Assembly: GCA_963819885.1 (NCBI GenBank)
Contig: CAWFXV010000023.1
Location: forward strand, 1 to 64,000
Source of the DNA: JACVRX01 sp963819885
GTDB lineage: Bacteria; Actinomycetota; Actinomycetes; Jiangellales; Jiangellaceae
Reading direction: 5' to 3'
DNA: 64,000 bases
A model generated the notes under the pieces. It worked only from the letters and a program-made list of their open reading frames with translations, searched no databases and had not been told where the DNA came from. Both the position numbers and the translations under genes were made by a program. This document shows, piece by piece, positions 53,332 to 62,431 of the stretch (position 1 is its first letter; the number at the start of each line of letters is the position of its first letter).

Positions 53332-54291
53332 GCCACGTTCCCTTCGGTCTGTTCGTCCTCGTCCGCCGGATGCCCAGTCAGGGACAGGAACACCTCGTTC
53401 AGGCTGGAATTGCGCAAAGTCAACTCGGTGACCACCACGCCGGCGTCGTCGAGGCGGCGCACGACGGCCGGCAGCAATCGAGGGTCGGTCACCGGCGCGG
53501 TCACCAGCGCTCCGTCGACCTCCGGGATCACCTGCGCCAGCTCGCCGACAACTGCGGTGACGATCGGACAGCTGTGATTCGTCTTCGGGCCGGACGGCGA
53601 GTGTCTGGGAGCCGGTCTTCGCCTTGAGCTCGTCTGGCGAGCCGGCCGCGATAACCCGGCCGTGGTCGATGACCACGATCTCGTCGGCGAGTTCGTCTGC
53701 TTCGTCCAGGTATTGGGTCGTGAGCAACACCGTCACACCGCCAGCGACCATGCTGCGGATCAGGGTCCACGCCTCGGCGCGGGCTCGTGGGTCCAGCCCG
53801 GTCGTCGGCTCGTCGAGGTACAGCATCGGCGGCCGACCCACCAGGCTCGCCGCCAGATCGAGCCGACGCCGCATCCCACCGGAATAGGTCTTTACTGCCC
53901 GGTCCGCGGCGTCGGTCAAGCCGAAATCTCCCAGCAGTTCCCCGGCCCGCGCCTTGGCCTGCGGTCTCGGGATTCCGAGCAGCCGGCCGATCAGCAGCAG
54001 GTTCTCGGTGCCGGTCAGCATCTCGTCGACCGCTGCGTTCTGCCCGGTCAGGCCGATGAGCTGGCGAACCCGGTGGGCGTCGCGGACGACGTCGTACCCA
54101 CCTACGGTGGCATGTCCGGCATCGGGCTGGAGCAACGTGCTGAGGACTCGGACAGCGGTGGTCTTCCCCGCACCGTTCGGCCCGAGCAGCCCCAGCACCG
54201 TCCCTGCCCGCACGCCGAGGTCAACCCCGTCCAGGGCCGTCGTCTCGCCGAACCGCTTGACCAGACCTTCGGCCCAGATCGCGTGATCCAT
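53328..54291 (-). CDS. ABC transporter ATPase (DrrA-like, frameshifted)
   Basis: A ~320-residue ATPase. Walker A GPNGAGKTT, Q-loop LTGQNAAVDEMLT, signature YSGGMRRRLDLAASL, Walker B MLYLDEPTTGLD, H-loop TTQYLDEADELAD. The DrrA C-terminal domain follows, but the frame breaks near 53566-53572 (CAGCTGTCC). The other frame resumes as VTAVVGELAQVIPEVDGALV and ends NEVFLSLTGHPADEDEQ at 53328, overlapping the permease start. No resistance or antibiotic genes nearby, so the cargo is unknown. Confidence 0.88.
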
Positions 54292-54531
54292 CGGTTCCAC
54301 TCCTGTTCTTTCGACCTTCACTGCAGCATTCCGGTCGGGTCTGACATTCCGATTCCTGCACGCCAATGGCGAACATTCATAGGTCAGACTCGCCAGCCCT
54401 GGGTAACTCAGCGGAGCCCGGCGCCGAGAGTTTCGGCAACTTCACCAGGCTTGGCGGTGGTACCACGCACGTGCGCCTAGTGAAGCACCCGCCAGGGTGG
54501 TGAACGTGATCGACGGAAGCTATCGGGTCGG

Positions 54532-56211
54532 TCAGTGGACGCGACGGTCGCCTGGTCGGGTGACGCGCAGCCAGCGGTAGCCGTAACCGGCGAGCGGGAT
54601 CGCGGCCGACCCGCCCTGGTCCAACGGGGTCATTCCGTCCTCCAGCAGGTCGACCAGTTGGCACGAGTCGTCGCAGTCGGCGAGCGTGATCGCCACGGTC
54701 CGCGGATCCGGGCTGAAGTTGTGCAGCGCGACCAAGCTGCCGTCACCCCAGCTACACCGATGGGCGAGCACCTCGTGGTGCGGCTGGTCGAGAACCTCGA
54801 ACGCCGACCAACCCAGCTCAGGGCTGTGTCGGTATCGGCGAATCAGCAACGTCATGAAGTTGAGCAGCGAGTCCGGATCCCGCCGCTGGTCGCCCACGTT
54901 CACGAACTCGGGCCCGAAGGCTCCATCGACCAGCGACGCCACCAGGCGTGACGGTCGGGCGGTCGAGAACCCCGCATTGCGACCAGACGTCCACTGCATC
55001 GGAGTGCGGACAGCGAGCCGGTCGCCCGCAGCGAGATTCTCCCCCATCCCGATCTCCTCCCCGTAGAAGAGAACCGGAGTACCCGGCAGGGAGAACAGCA
55101 GGCTGTAGACCATCCGGATGCGCCGAGGATCGCCACCGAGCATCGGGGGCAGCCGCCGGATCAAGCCACGGCCGAAGATCTGCATGCGCTCCTCCGGCCC
55201 GAATGCCGCGAATACCTCCGCCCGCTCCTCGTCGGTGAGCTTGTCAAGGGTCAGCTCGTCGTGGTTGCGGACGAACGTCGCCCATTGGACGTCCGAGGAC
55301 GGGGTGGGCCGCTCGGCAAGCGCCTTGACCAGCGGCCGCGCGTCCTGCCGGGCCAGGGACAGATAGACGTTCTGCATCCCGATGAAGTCGAACTGGAGGG
55401 AGAGCTCGTCACCGTCGTCCCCGCCGAAGTAGAGCAGTTGCTCCTTGTGCGGCAGGTTGACCTCGCCCAGCAGCACCGCTTCCCCCGAGCGTCGGCCGAT
55501 GAACGCCCGCAGCGACCTGAGGTATTCGTGCGGGTCCGCGAACTCACCCAGCTCGCGCTCGGACGCACCCGTCGTCTCCAACAGAAAGGGCACCGCATCG
55601 ACCCGGAAGCCGGACAGGCCGAGCTTCAACCAGAAGCCGATGACCTTGGCGATCTCGTCCCGAACCCGCGGGTTGGCGACGTTGAGGTCGGGCTGGTGTT
55701 TGTAGAAGCGGTGCAGGAAGTACTCGCCGGACTTCTCGTCGTACTCCCAGATGCTCTTCTCCTGCCCTGGGAAGACCGTCTCCTTGGACGTGTCCGGCGG
55801 AGGGTCCGATCGCCACACGTAGTAGCCCCGGTAGGGCGAGGTCTTGCTCGAGCGCGCCGCTTTGAACCACGGATGCCGATCGGAGGTGTGGTTCACGACC
55901 AAGTCGGCGATGACTCGAATACCCCGGTCCCTCGCCGTGCGGATCAGCTCGACCAGGTCACCGTGACTGCCGAGCCGGGAGTCGACGCCGTAGAAGTCGG
56001 TGATGTCGTAGCCGTCGTCGCGATCGGGCGTGGGATAGAACGGCATCAACCACAGGCAGGTGACGCCGAGATCGGCCAGATAGTCGATCCGGTTGACCAG
56101 GCCCGGCAAGTCGCCGACCCCGTCACCGTCCAAGTCCAAGAACGTTTCCACGTCGAGGCAGTAGACGACAGCGGTCTTCCACCACAGATCGCTGGTGTCG
56201 GTGATCTTCAT
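54532..56211 (-). CDS. GH13 alpha-amylase/trehalose-synthase-like enzyme
   Basis: A 559-residue retaining glycosidase-fold enzyme. The four conserved regions are DLVVNHTSDRHPWF, GFRVDAVPFLL (nucleophile Asp), LLGEVNLPH (acid/base Glu) and VRNHDEL (transition-state Asp). The GDLPGLVNRIDYLADLGVTCLWLMPFYPTPDRDDGYDITDF opening is that of trehalose synthases (maltose to trehalose isomerisation), though the C-terminus is shorter than in TreS fused to maltokinase. The stop-start overlap with the flavin oxidoreductase (4 bp) shows coupling. Confidence 0.85.
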   Translation of the reverse strand: MKITDTSDLWWKTAVVYCLDVETFLDLDGDGVGDLPGLVNRIDYLADLGVTCLWLMPFYPTPDRDDGYDITDFYGVDSRLGSHGDLVELIRTARDRGIRVIADLVVNHTSDRHPWFKAARSSKTSPYRGYYVWRSDPPPDTSKETVFPGQEKSIWEYDEKSGEYFLHRFYKHQPDLNVANPRVRDEIAKVIGFWLKLGLSGFRVDAVPFLLETTGASERELGEFADPHEYLRSLRAFIGRRSGEAVLLGEVNLPHKEQLLYFGGDDGDELSLQFDFIGMQNVYLSLARQDARPLVKALAERPTPSSDVQWATFVRNHDELTLDKLTDEERAEVFAAFGPEERMQIFGRGLIRRLPPMLGGDPRRIRMVYSLLFSLPGTPVLFYGEEIGMGENLAAGDRLAVRTPMQWTSGRNAGFSTARPSRLVASLVDGAFGPEFVNVGDQRRDPDSLLNFMTLLIRRYRHSPELGWSAFEVLDQPHHEVLAHRCSWGDGSLVALHNFSPDPRTVAITLADCDDSCQLVDLLEDGMTPLDQGGSAAIPLAGYGYRWLRVTRPGDRRVH

Positions 56212-57173
56212 GCCGATGTCCCCAGTTGTGGCAGCACCTGGTCACCGAAAGCGTCGATGAACTCGCGCTGTTCCTTGCCGACATGATGCAGGTACAAGGT
56301 GTCGAAGCCCAGGCCGGCAAGGTCGTGCAGCCACTTAGCGTGCTGACCCAGATCGCTGGAGATCAGAACATGTTCTCGCATTGCGTGCGGCGGGACATAC
56401 TCGCTGACCGCGTCGAGGATCTCCGCTCGTTCGACGTCCCACGTGACGGGCGGACCGAACACGTTGGTCCGCCATTGCTCGTGCGCAATCCGCAGCGCCT
56501 CGTGCTCGGCGCCCGCGTAGCTGAGGTGGACTTGGAGGAAGATCTCCCCGCGGCCGCCGGCCTCGCGGTAGGCGTCGATCATCCGGCCGAGGTGATCGTG
56601 CGATTGCGCGACGGTGATCAAGCCGTCCGCCCAGTCAGCGGTTGATCGGGCGGTTTCGACGCTGACCGCCGCTCCGAGGAGCAACGGCGGCTGGTCGGGA
56701 AGGGTCCAGAGCCGAGCCCGATCGACAGTCACGAGCCCGTCGTGGCTCACCTCCTCTCCGGCGAGCAGCGCCCGAATGACGTCGACACACTCGCGAAGCC
56801 GCTGTGTCCTGATCTCCTTACGCGGCCAGCCGGCGCCGGTGATGTGCTCGTTCGAGGCCTCACCGGTCCCCAGGGCGACCCAGAACCGGCCGGGAAACAT
56901 CGCAGCGAGAGTTGCGATCGCCTGAGCGACGATCGCCGGGTGGTACCGCTGCCCGGGCGCGTTGACGACACCGAACGGCAGCGTGGTCAGGGCCAGGCCG
57001 GCGCCCAGCCAGGACCACGCAAACCCCGACTGTCCCTGCCTGATGCTCCACGGCGAGAAGTGGTCCGAGCTCATTGCAGCAGCGAACCCAGCCTGCTCGG
57101 CGGCCACCACCGCCTCCAACAGCCGAGCCGGATGAACCTGTTCATGCGAGGCATGAAAGCCGATGACGGTCAC
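56208..57173 (-). CDS. LLM-class flavin/F420-dependent oxidoreductase (TIGR03885-like)
   Basis: A ~321-residue luciferase-like monooxygenase-fold protein. VTVIGFHASHEQVHPARLLEAVVAAEQAGFAAAMSSDHFSPW is the TIM-barrel start; MFPGRFWVALGTGEASNEHITGAGWP and LLLGAAVSVETARSTADWADGLIT bind the cofactor. The closest named family I know is TIGR03885/TIGR03557, often beside alpha-amylase-type genes. GTG at 57173 preferred to 57179. Substrate unknown. Confidence 0.85.
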   Translation of the reverse strand: MTVIGFHASHEQVHPARLLEAVVAAEQAGFAAAMSSDHFSPWSIRQGQSGFAWSWLGAGLALTTLPFGVVNAPGQRYHPAIVAQAIATLAAMFPGRFWVALGTGEASNEHITGAGWPRKEIRTQRLRECVDVIRALLAGEEVSHDGLVTVDRARLWTLPDQPPLLLGAAVSVETARSTADWADGLITVAQSHDHLGRMIDAYREAGGRGEIFLQVHLSYAGAEHEALRIAHEQWRTNVFGPPVTWDVERAEILDAVSEYVPPHAMREHVLISSDLGQHAKWLHDLAGLGFDTLYLHHVGKEQREFIDAFGDQVLPQLGTSA

Positions 57174-57303
57174 ACACACTGCCTACCCAGAGCCAGCGCC
57201 CCCGACGCCACGCCGTGGCGTCGACCAGTCGGACTTCCCGTTGGCCGACGTGCAGGAGTCCGTCATCGAGGAGGCTGCGCGGTTCGGCGGACAGCTTCCC
57301 TGA
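57163..57303 (+). CDS. Possible 46-residue protein
   Basis: Starting inside the 5' end of the divergent LLM gene: MTVTHTAYPEPAPPTPRRG..., ending IEEAARFGGQLP. The second half is a plausible amphipathic helix. No clear ribosome-binding sequence and an overlap with the LLM start make it doubtful; not recognised. Confidence 0.25.
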   Translation: MTVTHTAYPEPAPPTPRRGVDQSDFPLADVQESVIEEAARFGGQLP

Positions 57304-57330
57304 GCCGCACTTCAGGCGCTCAGAGAACGA

Positions 57331-57555
57331 TCACAGGACTGCGCCGCGAGGTGCCACTTCGACGGTGGCGACACCCCGGCCGTACAGCGCTAGCAGCCGG
57401 TCACCGTGCTGGCTGCGTAGCACACCGGCGTCGTCGGCCAGCGTCGAGATTGCATGTTCGACGACCACGTCGACATTGTCCGTTTCGGTCTCCTCATAGA
57501 CGACGTCGATATGGTCACCCGTCGTCAGCCGGACCCGAAGCACGATCTTCGCCAT
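57331..57555 (-). CDS. Hypothetical 74-residue protein
   Basis: MAKIVLRVRLTTGDHIDVVYEETETDNVDVVVEHAISTL... looks like a small alpha/beta (ferredoxin- or ubiquitin-like) fold with alternating strands and one helix. No motif recognised. It begins 9 bp after the deazaflavin-dependent gene on the same strand, so it is probably the last gene of the chagasin-DDN-small protein operon. Confidence 0.6.
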   Translation of the reverse strand: MAKIVLRVRLTTGDHIDVVYEETETDNVDVVVEHAISTLADDAGVLRSQHGDRLLALYGRGVATVEVAPRGAVL

Positions 57556-57564
57556 CTCGCGACC

Positions 57565-58014
57565 CTAGGCGTTCGCGGGTGCCGAGCGGCTCAGCACCAC
57601 GACCGGGATCTCCCGATCGGTCTTCCCTTGGTAGTGCTCGTAGGACGGCCAGATCTGGTTCATCGCTGCCCACAGCCGGTCCCGTTCCGCACCGTCGGCC
57701 GTGCGCGCGACTGCTGCGAACTTCTCCGCGCCCACCTGCACGTCCACCCGCGGATCGGCGCTGAGGTTGAGGTACCACGCCGGGTTTCTCGGTCTCCCGC
57801 CCGTCGACGCGACGACGACATAATCCGCGCCGGCTCGGCCGTAGATCAGGGCAGTACGGTGCCGCGTTCCACTGCGACGTCCAGTCGTGGTGAGCAGGAG
57901 AGTCGGCACCCCCGGCCGCCACTCGTGACCCTTCTCGCCGCCGGACTCGACGTAGGCCTTGATGTGCCTGTTCACCCAACCGACCGGGCTGTCCCGCACA
58001 CTCGGGTCGGTCAT
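57565..58014 (-). CDS. Deazaflavin (F420)-dependent nitroreductase-family protein (DDN-like)
   Basis: A 149-residue split-barrel protein. PTLLLTTTGRRSGTRHRTALIYGRAGADYVVVASTGGRPRNPAWYLNLSADPRVDVQVG is the F420-binding core of the DDN family. WPSYEHYQGKTDREIPVVVL is the closing strand. Uses reduced F420 as hydride donor; physiological substrates of this group are mostly quinones or fatty-acid-like compounds. Its ATG overlaps the inhibitor gene stop by 4 bp. Confidence 0.9.
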   Translation of the reverse strand: MTDPSVRDSPVGWVNRHIKAYVESGGEKGHEWRPGVPTLLLTTTGRRSGTRHRTALIYGRAGADYVVVASTGGRPRNPAWYLNLSADPRVDVQVGAEKFAAVARTADGAERDRLWAAMNQIWPSYEHYQGKTDREIPVVVLSRSAPANA

Positions 58015-58277
58015 CGCGGCTCCTCCAGTTCCTGTGGGCGAACACGCACGCGAACGGTTCGCGTCTCGGCCGGAGAATTCTCCCAGGGGCGCGCGAAGGT
58101 GAACACGAGGAGGTACTCCCCCGCCCGGTCCGCCCGAAAGTGCATCACCTGTTGATTCGGCGCTCCGACGAGTTCGGTGTCAGCTGCCAATGTCTGCATC
58201 TTGACCACGGTCAGGCCGACCGGGATCTCATCGACGGTCCAGACGTATCCCGCCCCGGGCAGATCAGCGAGCGTCAC
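58011..58277 (-). CDS. Chagasin-family (I42) cysteine-protease inhibitor
   Basis: An 88-residue beta-sandwich protein. PGAGYVW stands where the chagasin NPTTGYxW loop lies, GAPNQQVMHFRADRAGEYLLVFTFARPWE holds the RPW loop, and TRTVRVRV is the last strand. Chagasins plug papain-like active sites with these loops. Upstream in frame the sequence VDVVEGDGFDVTL fits the expected first strand but has no ATG/GTG, so a CTG start (~58350) or a frame error at the N-terminus is possible. The divergent next gene encodes a papain-like protease. Confidence 0.7.
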   Translation of the reverse strand: MTLADLPGAGYVWTVDEIPVGLTVVKMQTLAADTELVGAPNQQVMHFRADRAGEYLLVFTFARPWENSPAETRTVRVRVRPQELEEPR

Positions 58278-58420
58278 GTCGAACCCGTCACCCTCGACGA
58301 CGTCGACTGATCGCCGGGGCGAGGGATCATCGATTATCCGTCGTTGACGGCTCAGTCAGACCCGCCTACTTTCGACGCGAGCGACCGATCTTGGTCGCCG
58401 GGGACAATCGGGGGAACGCG

Positions 58421-59269
58421 ATGGCCAAGAAGAGTAGCCGACGGCGATCATCGGCCGAGTCGGCCAGGTCGGCGACGTCGGCAAGCCAGGACGACGACAC
58501 CCGTCGGATCCTCAACTGCGTCCCCTCGCCGGATCCCGAGAGCGACTGGAAGTACCACAACGCCGAAGAAGCCGGTGTCCTGGCCAGCGCCGCCGTTCCG
58601 TCGCACAAGGACCTCCGCGACGACACCTGGTGGAAGATCGGCGACCAGGGCGCCACGGGTTCGTGCGTGGGCTGGGCCACCGCGGACTCCGCGTTGCGCT
58701 GGCACCTCGTCCAGGTGGGAAGGATCGCAAAATCCGACGTCCTGTCCACCCGCTTCCAATGGATGGCGGCGAAAGAGACCGACCAGTTCGACCGCCAGCC
58801 GACGTCGTTCATCGACTCGGCCGGCACCTCGATCAAGAGCGCGCTCGAGGTAGCACGCAAGTGGGGCGCCGTGCGAGACAAAGAGCTGCCGTTCAAGAGT
58901 GGCCGGCTATACCGCGGTGAGGAGGCAACGTTCTACGCCGTAGCGACCCAGCTCAAGATCGCCTCGTACTTCAACCTCGGCCGCTCTCTCGGCGATTGGC
59001 GCTCGTGGTTGGCACGAAACGGCCCGATCGTGACTCGGCTCGATGTCGACGCGACGTGGTACGCCGCCACCGCCAACAAGGGAAAGCTGACCACCTACAA
59101 GCCGTCCACCACGCGCGGCGGGCACGCCGTCGCGCTGGTGGGCTACACGACGACCGGTTTCATCGTCCGCAACAGCTGGGGCACCAATTGGGGCGACGGC
59201 GGCTACGCGTACGCGTCGAACGCGTACGCCGGCAAGGCATTCACCGAGGCCTACGGCGTGTCGGCCTGA
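58421..59269 (+). CDS. C1-family (papain-like) cysteine peptidase
   Basis: A 282-residue protease. Gln76 and Cys82 (GDQGATGSCVGWA), His235 (RGGHAVALVGY) and Asn251 (RNSWGTNWGDGGY) form the full papain catalytic set. The N-terminus is basic/Ser-rich without a signal peptide or a classical propeptide, so the enzyme is probably cytoplasmic and needs another control, presumably the I42-type inhibitor encoded divergently 143 bp away. A hairpin follows at 59389. Confidence 0.93.
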   Translation: MAKKSSRRRSSAESARSATSASQDDDTRRILNCVPSPDPESDWKYHNAEEAGVLASAAVPSHKDLRDDTWWKIGDQGATGSCVGWATADSALRWHLVQVGRIAKSDVLSTRFQWMAAKETDQFDRQPTSFIDSAGTSIKSALEVARKWGAVRDKELPFKSGRLYRGEEATFYAVATQLKIASYFNLGRSLGDWRSWLARNGPIVTRLDVDATWYAATANKGKLTTYKPSTTRGGHAVALVGYTTTGFIVRNSWGTNWGDGGYAYASNAYAGKAFTEAYGVSA

Positions 59270-59388
59270 GTACGGCCATCAGTCGCATTGCATCGAGCCG
59301 GGCTCCACATCACTGGTCGATGACCCAAGCCACGGAAGAATTGGAGGACCAATGGTCCTGCGATCATCCGCGACCTGGGCAAACGCCG

Positions 59389-59416
59389 GTACGGGAGGCA
59401 ATTGATCCTCCCGTAC
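59389..59416. terminator. Hairpin after the papain-like gene
   Basis: GTACGGGAGG and CCTCCCGTAC form a perfect 10-bp stem with an 8-nt loop. A smaller AGGACC-AAT-GGTCCT hairpin lies just upstream (59344-59358). The rest of the 303-bp gap before the MFS gene holds no recognised feature. Confidence 0.65.
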
Positions 59417-59573
59417 TGACGATCGAGGCAGACCTGACCAGTTGCGGGGGGGTGAAAGCCTGAGCGACCGGCTCACGCCGGCTGACCCGGGCGGTTACCA
59501 TCGGACGGGGCCCGGGGGGCTCCGCTGCGCCGGACGGGCGCGCGCCGTGGTGGCGGAGGGCTGGGCTCAGGCG

Positions 59574-60818
59574 ATGTATGTCACGCTTCGGGACCGCCCA
59601 CGTGCTGCTCCGCCGAAAGGGCGGCGGGCGCGAGTCGCGGCTCCGGTCGTGCTGCTCGGCATCACGAGCATGTTCACCGACATCTCCTCGGAGATGGTGG
59701 CCGCGATCCTGCCGTTGTTCGTCACCGTTGGCTTGGGGTTGTCGCCGCTGGCATTCGGCGTCGTCGACGGGCTGTACCAGGGCGTCAGTGCCGCGACCCG
59801 GCTCGCCGGCGGTTACGTCGCCGACCGAACCCGTCGTCCCAAGGCAGTAGCGACCACGGGCTATGTCCTGTCGGCGGCGTCGAAACTCGCGTTGCTCCCC
59901 GTCGGGTCCCTGACGTCCCTCAGCGCCGCAGTGGCCGTCGACCGAACCGGCAAGGGGATCCGAACGGCTCCGCGGGACGCTCTCATCGCAGGAGCGTCGC
60001 CTGCCGGCGCTTTGGGTCACGCGTTCGGAGTTCACCGGGCACTCGACACTGCCGGCGCGATGATCGGGCCGTTGCTCGCCTTCGCGCTGCTCGCGCTGTT
60101 GCCCGGCAACTTCGACGCCGTGTTCGTCGTCAGCTTCTGTTTCGCAGTCCTCGGCGTGGCGGTCATCGCCTTGTTGGTGCGGGAGCAGCCCCTGCACACC
60201 GTCGCGGACAGACGACCTCGCGGCGGGGACGTCGCTCGACTGCTGCGACAGCCGGGCATCCGCAGCGTAGTGCTGAGCGCAGGTCTGCTCTCCCTGGCAT
60301 CGGTCAGCGACGGATTCCTCTATCTCGCCCTGCAGGATCGCGAGGGGCTCCCGGCGGCGGTCTTTCCGCTGCTCTTCATGGGGACTGCGGTCGTGTACAT
60401 GAGCCTGGCGATTCCCATCGGCCGGTTGGCCGACCGAATCGGCCGCGTCCGGGTATTTCTTGGCGGTCAGTTGCTTCTCGCGGGTGCCTACCTGCTGGCA
60501 CTGCTCCCGGCTCCGGGCATGGTGAGCGTGGTGGCGACGGTCTCGCTGCTCGGTGTCTACTACGCCGCGACCGACGGCGTGCTGGCTGCGATCGTGTCCG
60601 GCCTCGTGCCCGCACAGGTGCGTGCTTCGGGACTCGCCGCCGTCCAGACCGTCGTCGCCGCGGGCCGGCTCGTCTCCGCCCTGGCCTTCGGTGCCATCTG
60701 GACCGTGACGGGCGTGAATGCTGCGCTGGCGGCGTTTCTCGCCGCGCTGCTCGTCGCCCTTCCGATCGCGACGCGGCTGCTGCACGGGACTGTCACGAGC
60801 GGCGGTACGAGCTCGTGA
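59574..60818 (+). CDS. Major facilitator superfamily transporter
   Basis: A 414-residue, 12-TM carrier. LGITSMFTDISSEMVAAILPLFV is a characteristic TM1 of a distinct bacterial MFS clade, RLAGGYVADRTRRPKAVATTGYVLSA is the A-motif, and DRTGKGIRTAPRDALIA a conserved TM4 loop. ATG start at 59574, ~15 bp after GGAGGG. The stop overlaps the propeller gene (GTGA). Cargo unknown. Confidence 0.85.
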   Translation: MYVTLRDRPRAAPPKGRRARVAAPVVLLGITSMFTDISSEMVAAILPLFVTVGLGLSPLAFGVVDGLYQGVSAATRLAGGYVADRTRRPKAVATTGYVLSAASKLALLPVGSLTSLSAAVAVDRTGKGIRTAPRDALIAGASPAGALGHAFGVHRALDTAGAMIGPLLAFALLALLPGNFDAVFVVSFCFAVLGVAVIALLVREQPLHTVADRRPRGGDVARLLRQPGIRSVVLSAGLLSLASVSDGFLYLALQDREGLPAAVFPLLFMGTAVVYMSLAIPIGRLADRIGRVRVFLGGQLLLAGAYLLALLPAPGMVSVVATVSLLGVYYAATDGVLAAIVSGLVPAQVRASGLAAVQTVVAAGRLVSALAFGAIWTVTGVNAALAAFLAALLVALPIATRLLHGTVTSGGTSS

Positions 60819-61825
60819 GAGCTGTGGCAGGAACGACGCGGTTGCGATGGCTCGCCTTCGCGATCGTCGCCGTGCTGGTCCTCGCCGTGGGCGCCATCTA
60901 CCTGCTCAACGCAGTCCGCCAGCAGGCCGAGGCGCGAACCACGCCGGCCGAAGACGTACGCACCGATCTGTCCGACGTGCTCGCGCAGCCGCACGTCGTC
61001 TTCATCAGTACCCGCATAGACGAGTCGAATGGAAAGGTCGCGGCTGCGCCGCTCGATGATCCTGGTGGAGCCCGGGTGCTCACGGACACGTCGTGCGAAC
61101 GGGTCACGTCCAACGGCAATATCGGCGTCTGCCTGAGCGCGGACCGGGGCGTCTTGACGACGTACGCGGCAAACGTCCTGGGACCGGATCTGCGGCCGGT
61201 GGGGCAGCTTCCTATCAACGGTGGTGGCAGCCGCACCAGGATCACCGACGACGGTCGCACCGCCGCAACGACGACCTTCGTCAGCGGTCATTCCTACAAC
61301 CAGGCCGGTTTCTCCACCGAGACGCGTGTCCACGACCTGGCCACCGCAGAGTCGCTGAACCTCGAGGACTTCGTCACGATCCTCGACGGCCAGGAAACGA
61401 CCGCTGTCGACCGCAACGTCTGGGGCGTGACCTTCGCGGCAGGCGACACGTTCTTCGCCACCGTCGCGACCGGAGGCTCCACTTGGCTGGTCGAGGGTGA
61501 CCTGTCCGAACGCGTACTCACATCGGTGCGCGCGAACGCCGAGTGCCCCTCACTGTCCCCGGACGGCAGTCGAGTCGCCTACAAGAAGCGGGCTGACGGT
61601 GGCACGTGGCGACTGCACGTTCTCGACTTGGCCTCGGGCCAGGAGCATGCAGTCGCCGAGACGCGCAGCGTTGACGACCAGGTCGAGTGGCTCGACGACA
61701 CATCGCTGCTCTATGCGCTCCCTCGCGCCGGATCAGCCACCGCGGACGTATGGGTCGTGCCCGCGGACGGCGGAGAACCCGAGATCCTGATTCCGGGAGC
61801 GTCTTCCCCGTCGGTCGTTCGCTGA
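60815..61825 (+). CDS. Membrane-anchored TolB/PD40-type beta-propeller protein
   Basis: A 336-residue protein with one TM helix (~8-30) and an outer domain of repeated beta sheets. PD40 signatures are LSPDGSRVAYKKR (SPDG core) and LDDTSLLYALPRAG, preceded by degenerate repeats (ITDDGRTAATTTF). Typical of extracytoplasmic ligand or protein-binding propellers. Translationally coupled to the MFS gene, so it may serve as its accessory sensor. Confidence 0.75.
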   Translation: MRAVAGTTRLRWLAFAIVAVLVLAVGAIYLLNAVRQQAEARTTPAEDVRTDLSDVLAQPHVVFISTRIDESNGKVAAAPLDDPGGARVLTDTSCERVTSNGNIGVCLSADRGVLTTYAANVLGPDLRPVGQLPINGGGSRTRITDDGRTAATTTFVSGHSYNQAGFSTETRVHDLATAESLNLEDFVTILDGQETTAVDRNVWGVTFAAGDTFFATVATGGSTWLVEGDLSERVLTSVRANAECPSLSPDGSRVAYKKRADGGTWRLHVLDLASGQEHAVAETRSVDDQVEWLDDTSLLYALPRAGSATADVWVVPADGGEPEILIPGASSPSVVR

Positions 61826-61846
61826 GGCCAGTGCGGCGGTGGGGGC

Positions 61847-62431
61847 ATGCTGGTCAGCGGCCATGGTCCGCACGGCGAGGAGTTGGCGTTCGGGCCCCTG
61901 CGCCGGGCTCGGCGCTGGCCGGGAATCGTGCTCGTAGGGCTGGCTACCGTCGCTCTGCTGGCAACCGGATGGGACATGCTCCAACAGCGGCAGGAAGCTG
62001 ATCGACTGTTAGCGGCCGCCGAAGCGAGTCAGTCCGCGATGGTGCATGCCGAGAATTCCGTCGTCGCGACGGTCACCTATGCATCGCCGGCGTTGGTGTT
62101 GACGAAGACGCCGCCGGCGGTTCGGCAGAATCTGGCCGAGCTCGTCCAGGACGTGGCGGCGGAGGAGGCTGCCTCGGTCGGGGCTGCCCGCCGCACGGTG
62201 GAGGCCCTGGCCTTCTGGTCCTGGCACGACGACCTCGAGCGGGCTCGGACGGCCTACCTGCACTTCCTCGACGACCGTACCGAGCGCCTGCTGGCGGGAG
62301 CGGCCGGAGCCGGGACGACGACCGAGGGCGCCGAGCGCTCCGACCAGTACCTTCGCGAGGCACGCGATGCGCTGATTTCTGCCGTGGATGATGACCAGGT
62401 AGCGCGAGTCGATGCACTCCTCGCTCGCTGA
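61847..62431 (+). CDS. Single-pass membrane protein, hypothetical
   Basis: A 194-residue protein. One TM helix at ~24-42 (WPGIVLVGLATVALLATGWDM), then an extracytoplasmic helical/coiled region. Repeated Ala-Glu-rich helices (LLAAAEASQSAMVHAE, LAELVQDVAAEEAASVGAARRTVEAL) suggest a helical bundle. Not recognised. Begins 21 bp after the propeller gene, so likely the third gene of that operon. Confidence 0.6.
   Translation: MLVSGHGPHGEELAFGPLRRARRWPGIVLVGLATVALLATGWDMLQQRQEADRLLAAAEASQSAMVHAENSVVATVTYASPALVLTKTPPAVRQNLAELVQDVAAEEAASVGAARRTVEALAFWSWHDDLERARTAYLHFLDDRTERLLAGAAGAGTTTEGAERSDQYLREARDALISAVDDDQVARVDALLAR

Noticed and set aside
59364..60785. 473-residue antisense frame over the MFS gene
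   Set aside because: Gln/Arg/Glu-rich shadow, no motif; the sense frame is a clear 12-TM carrier.
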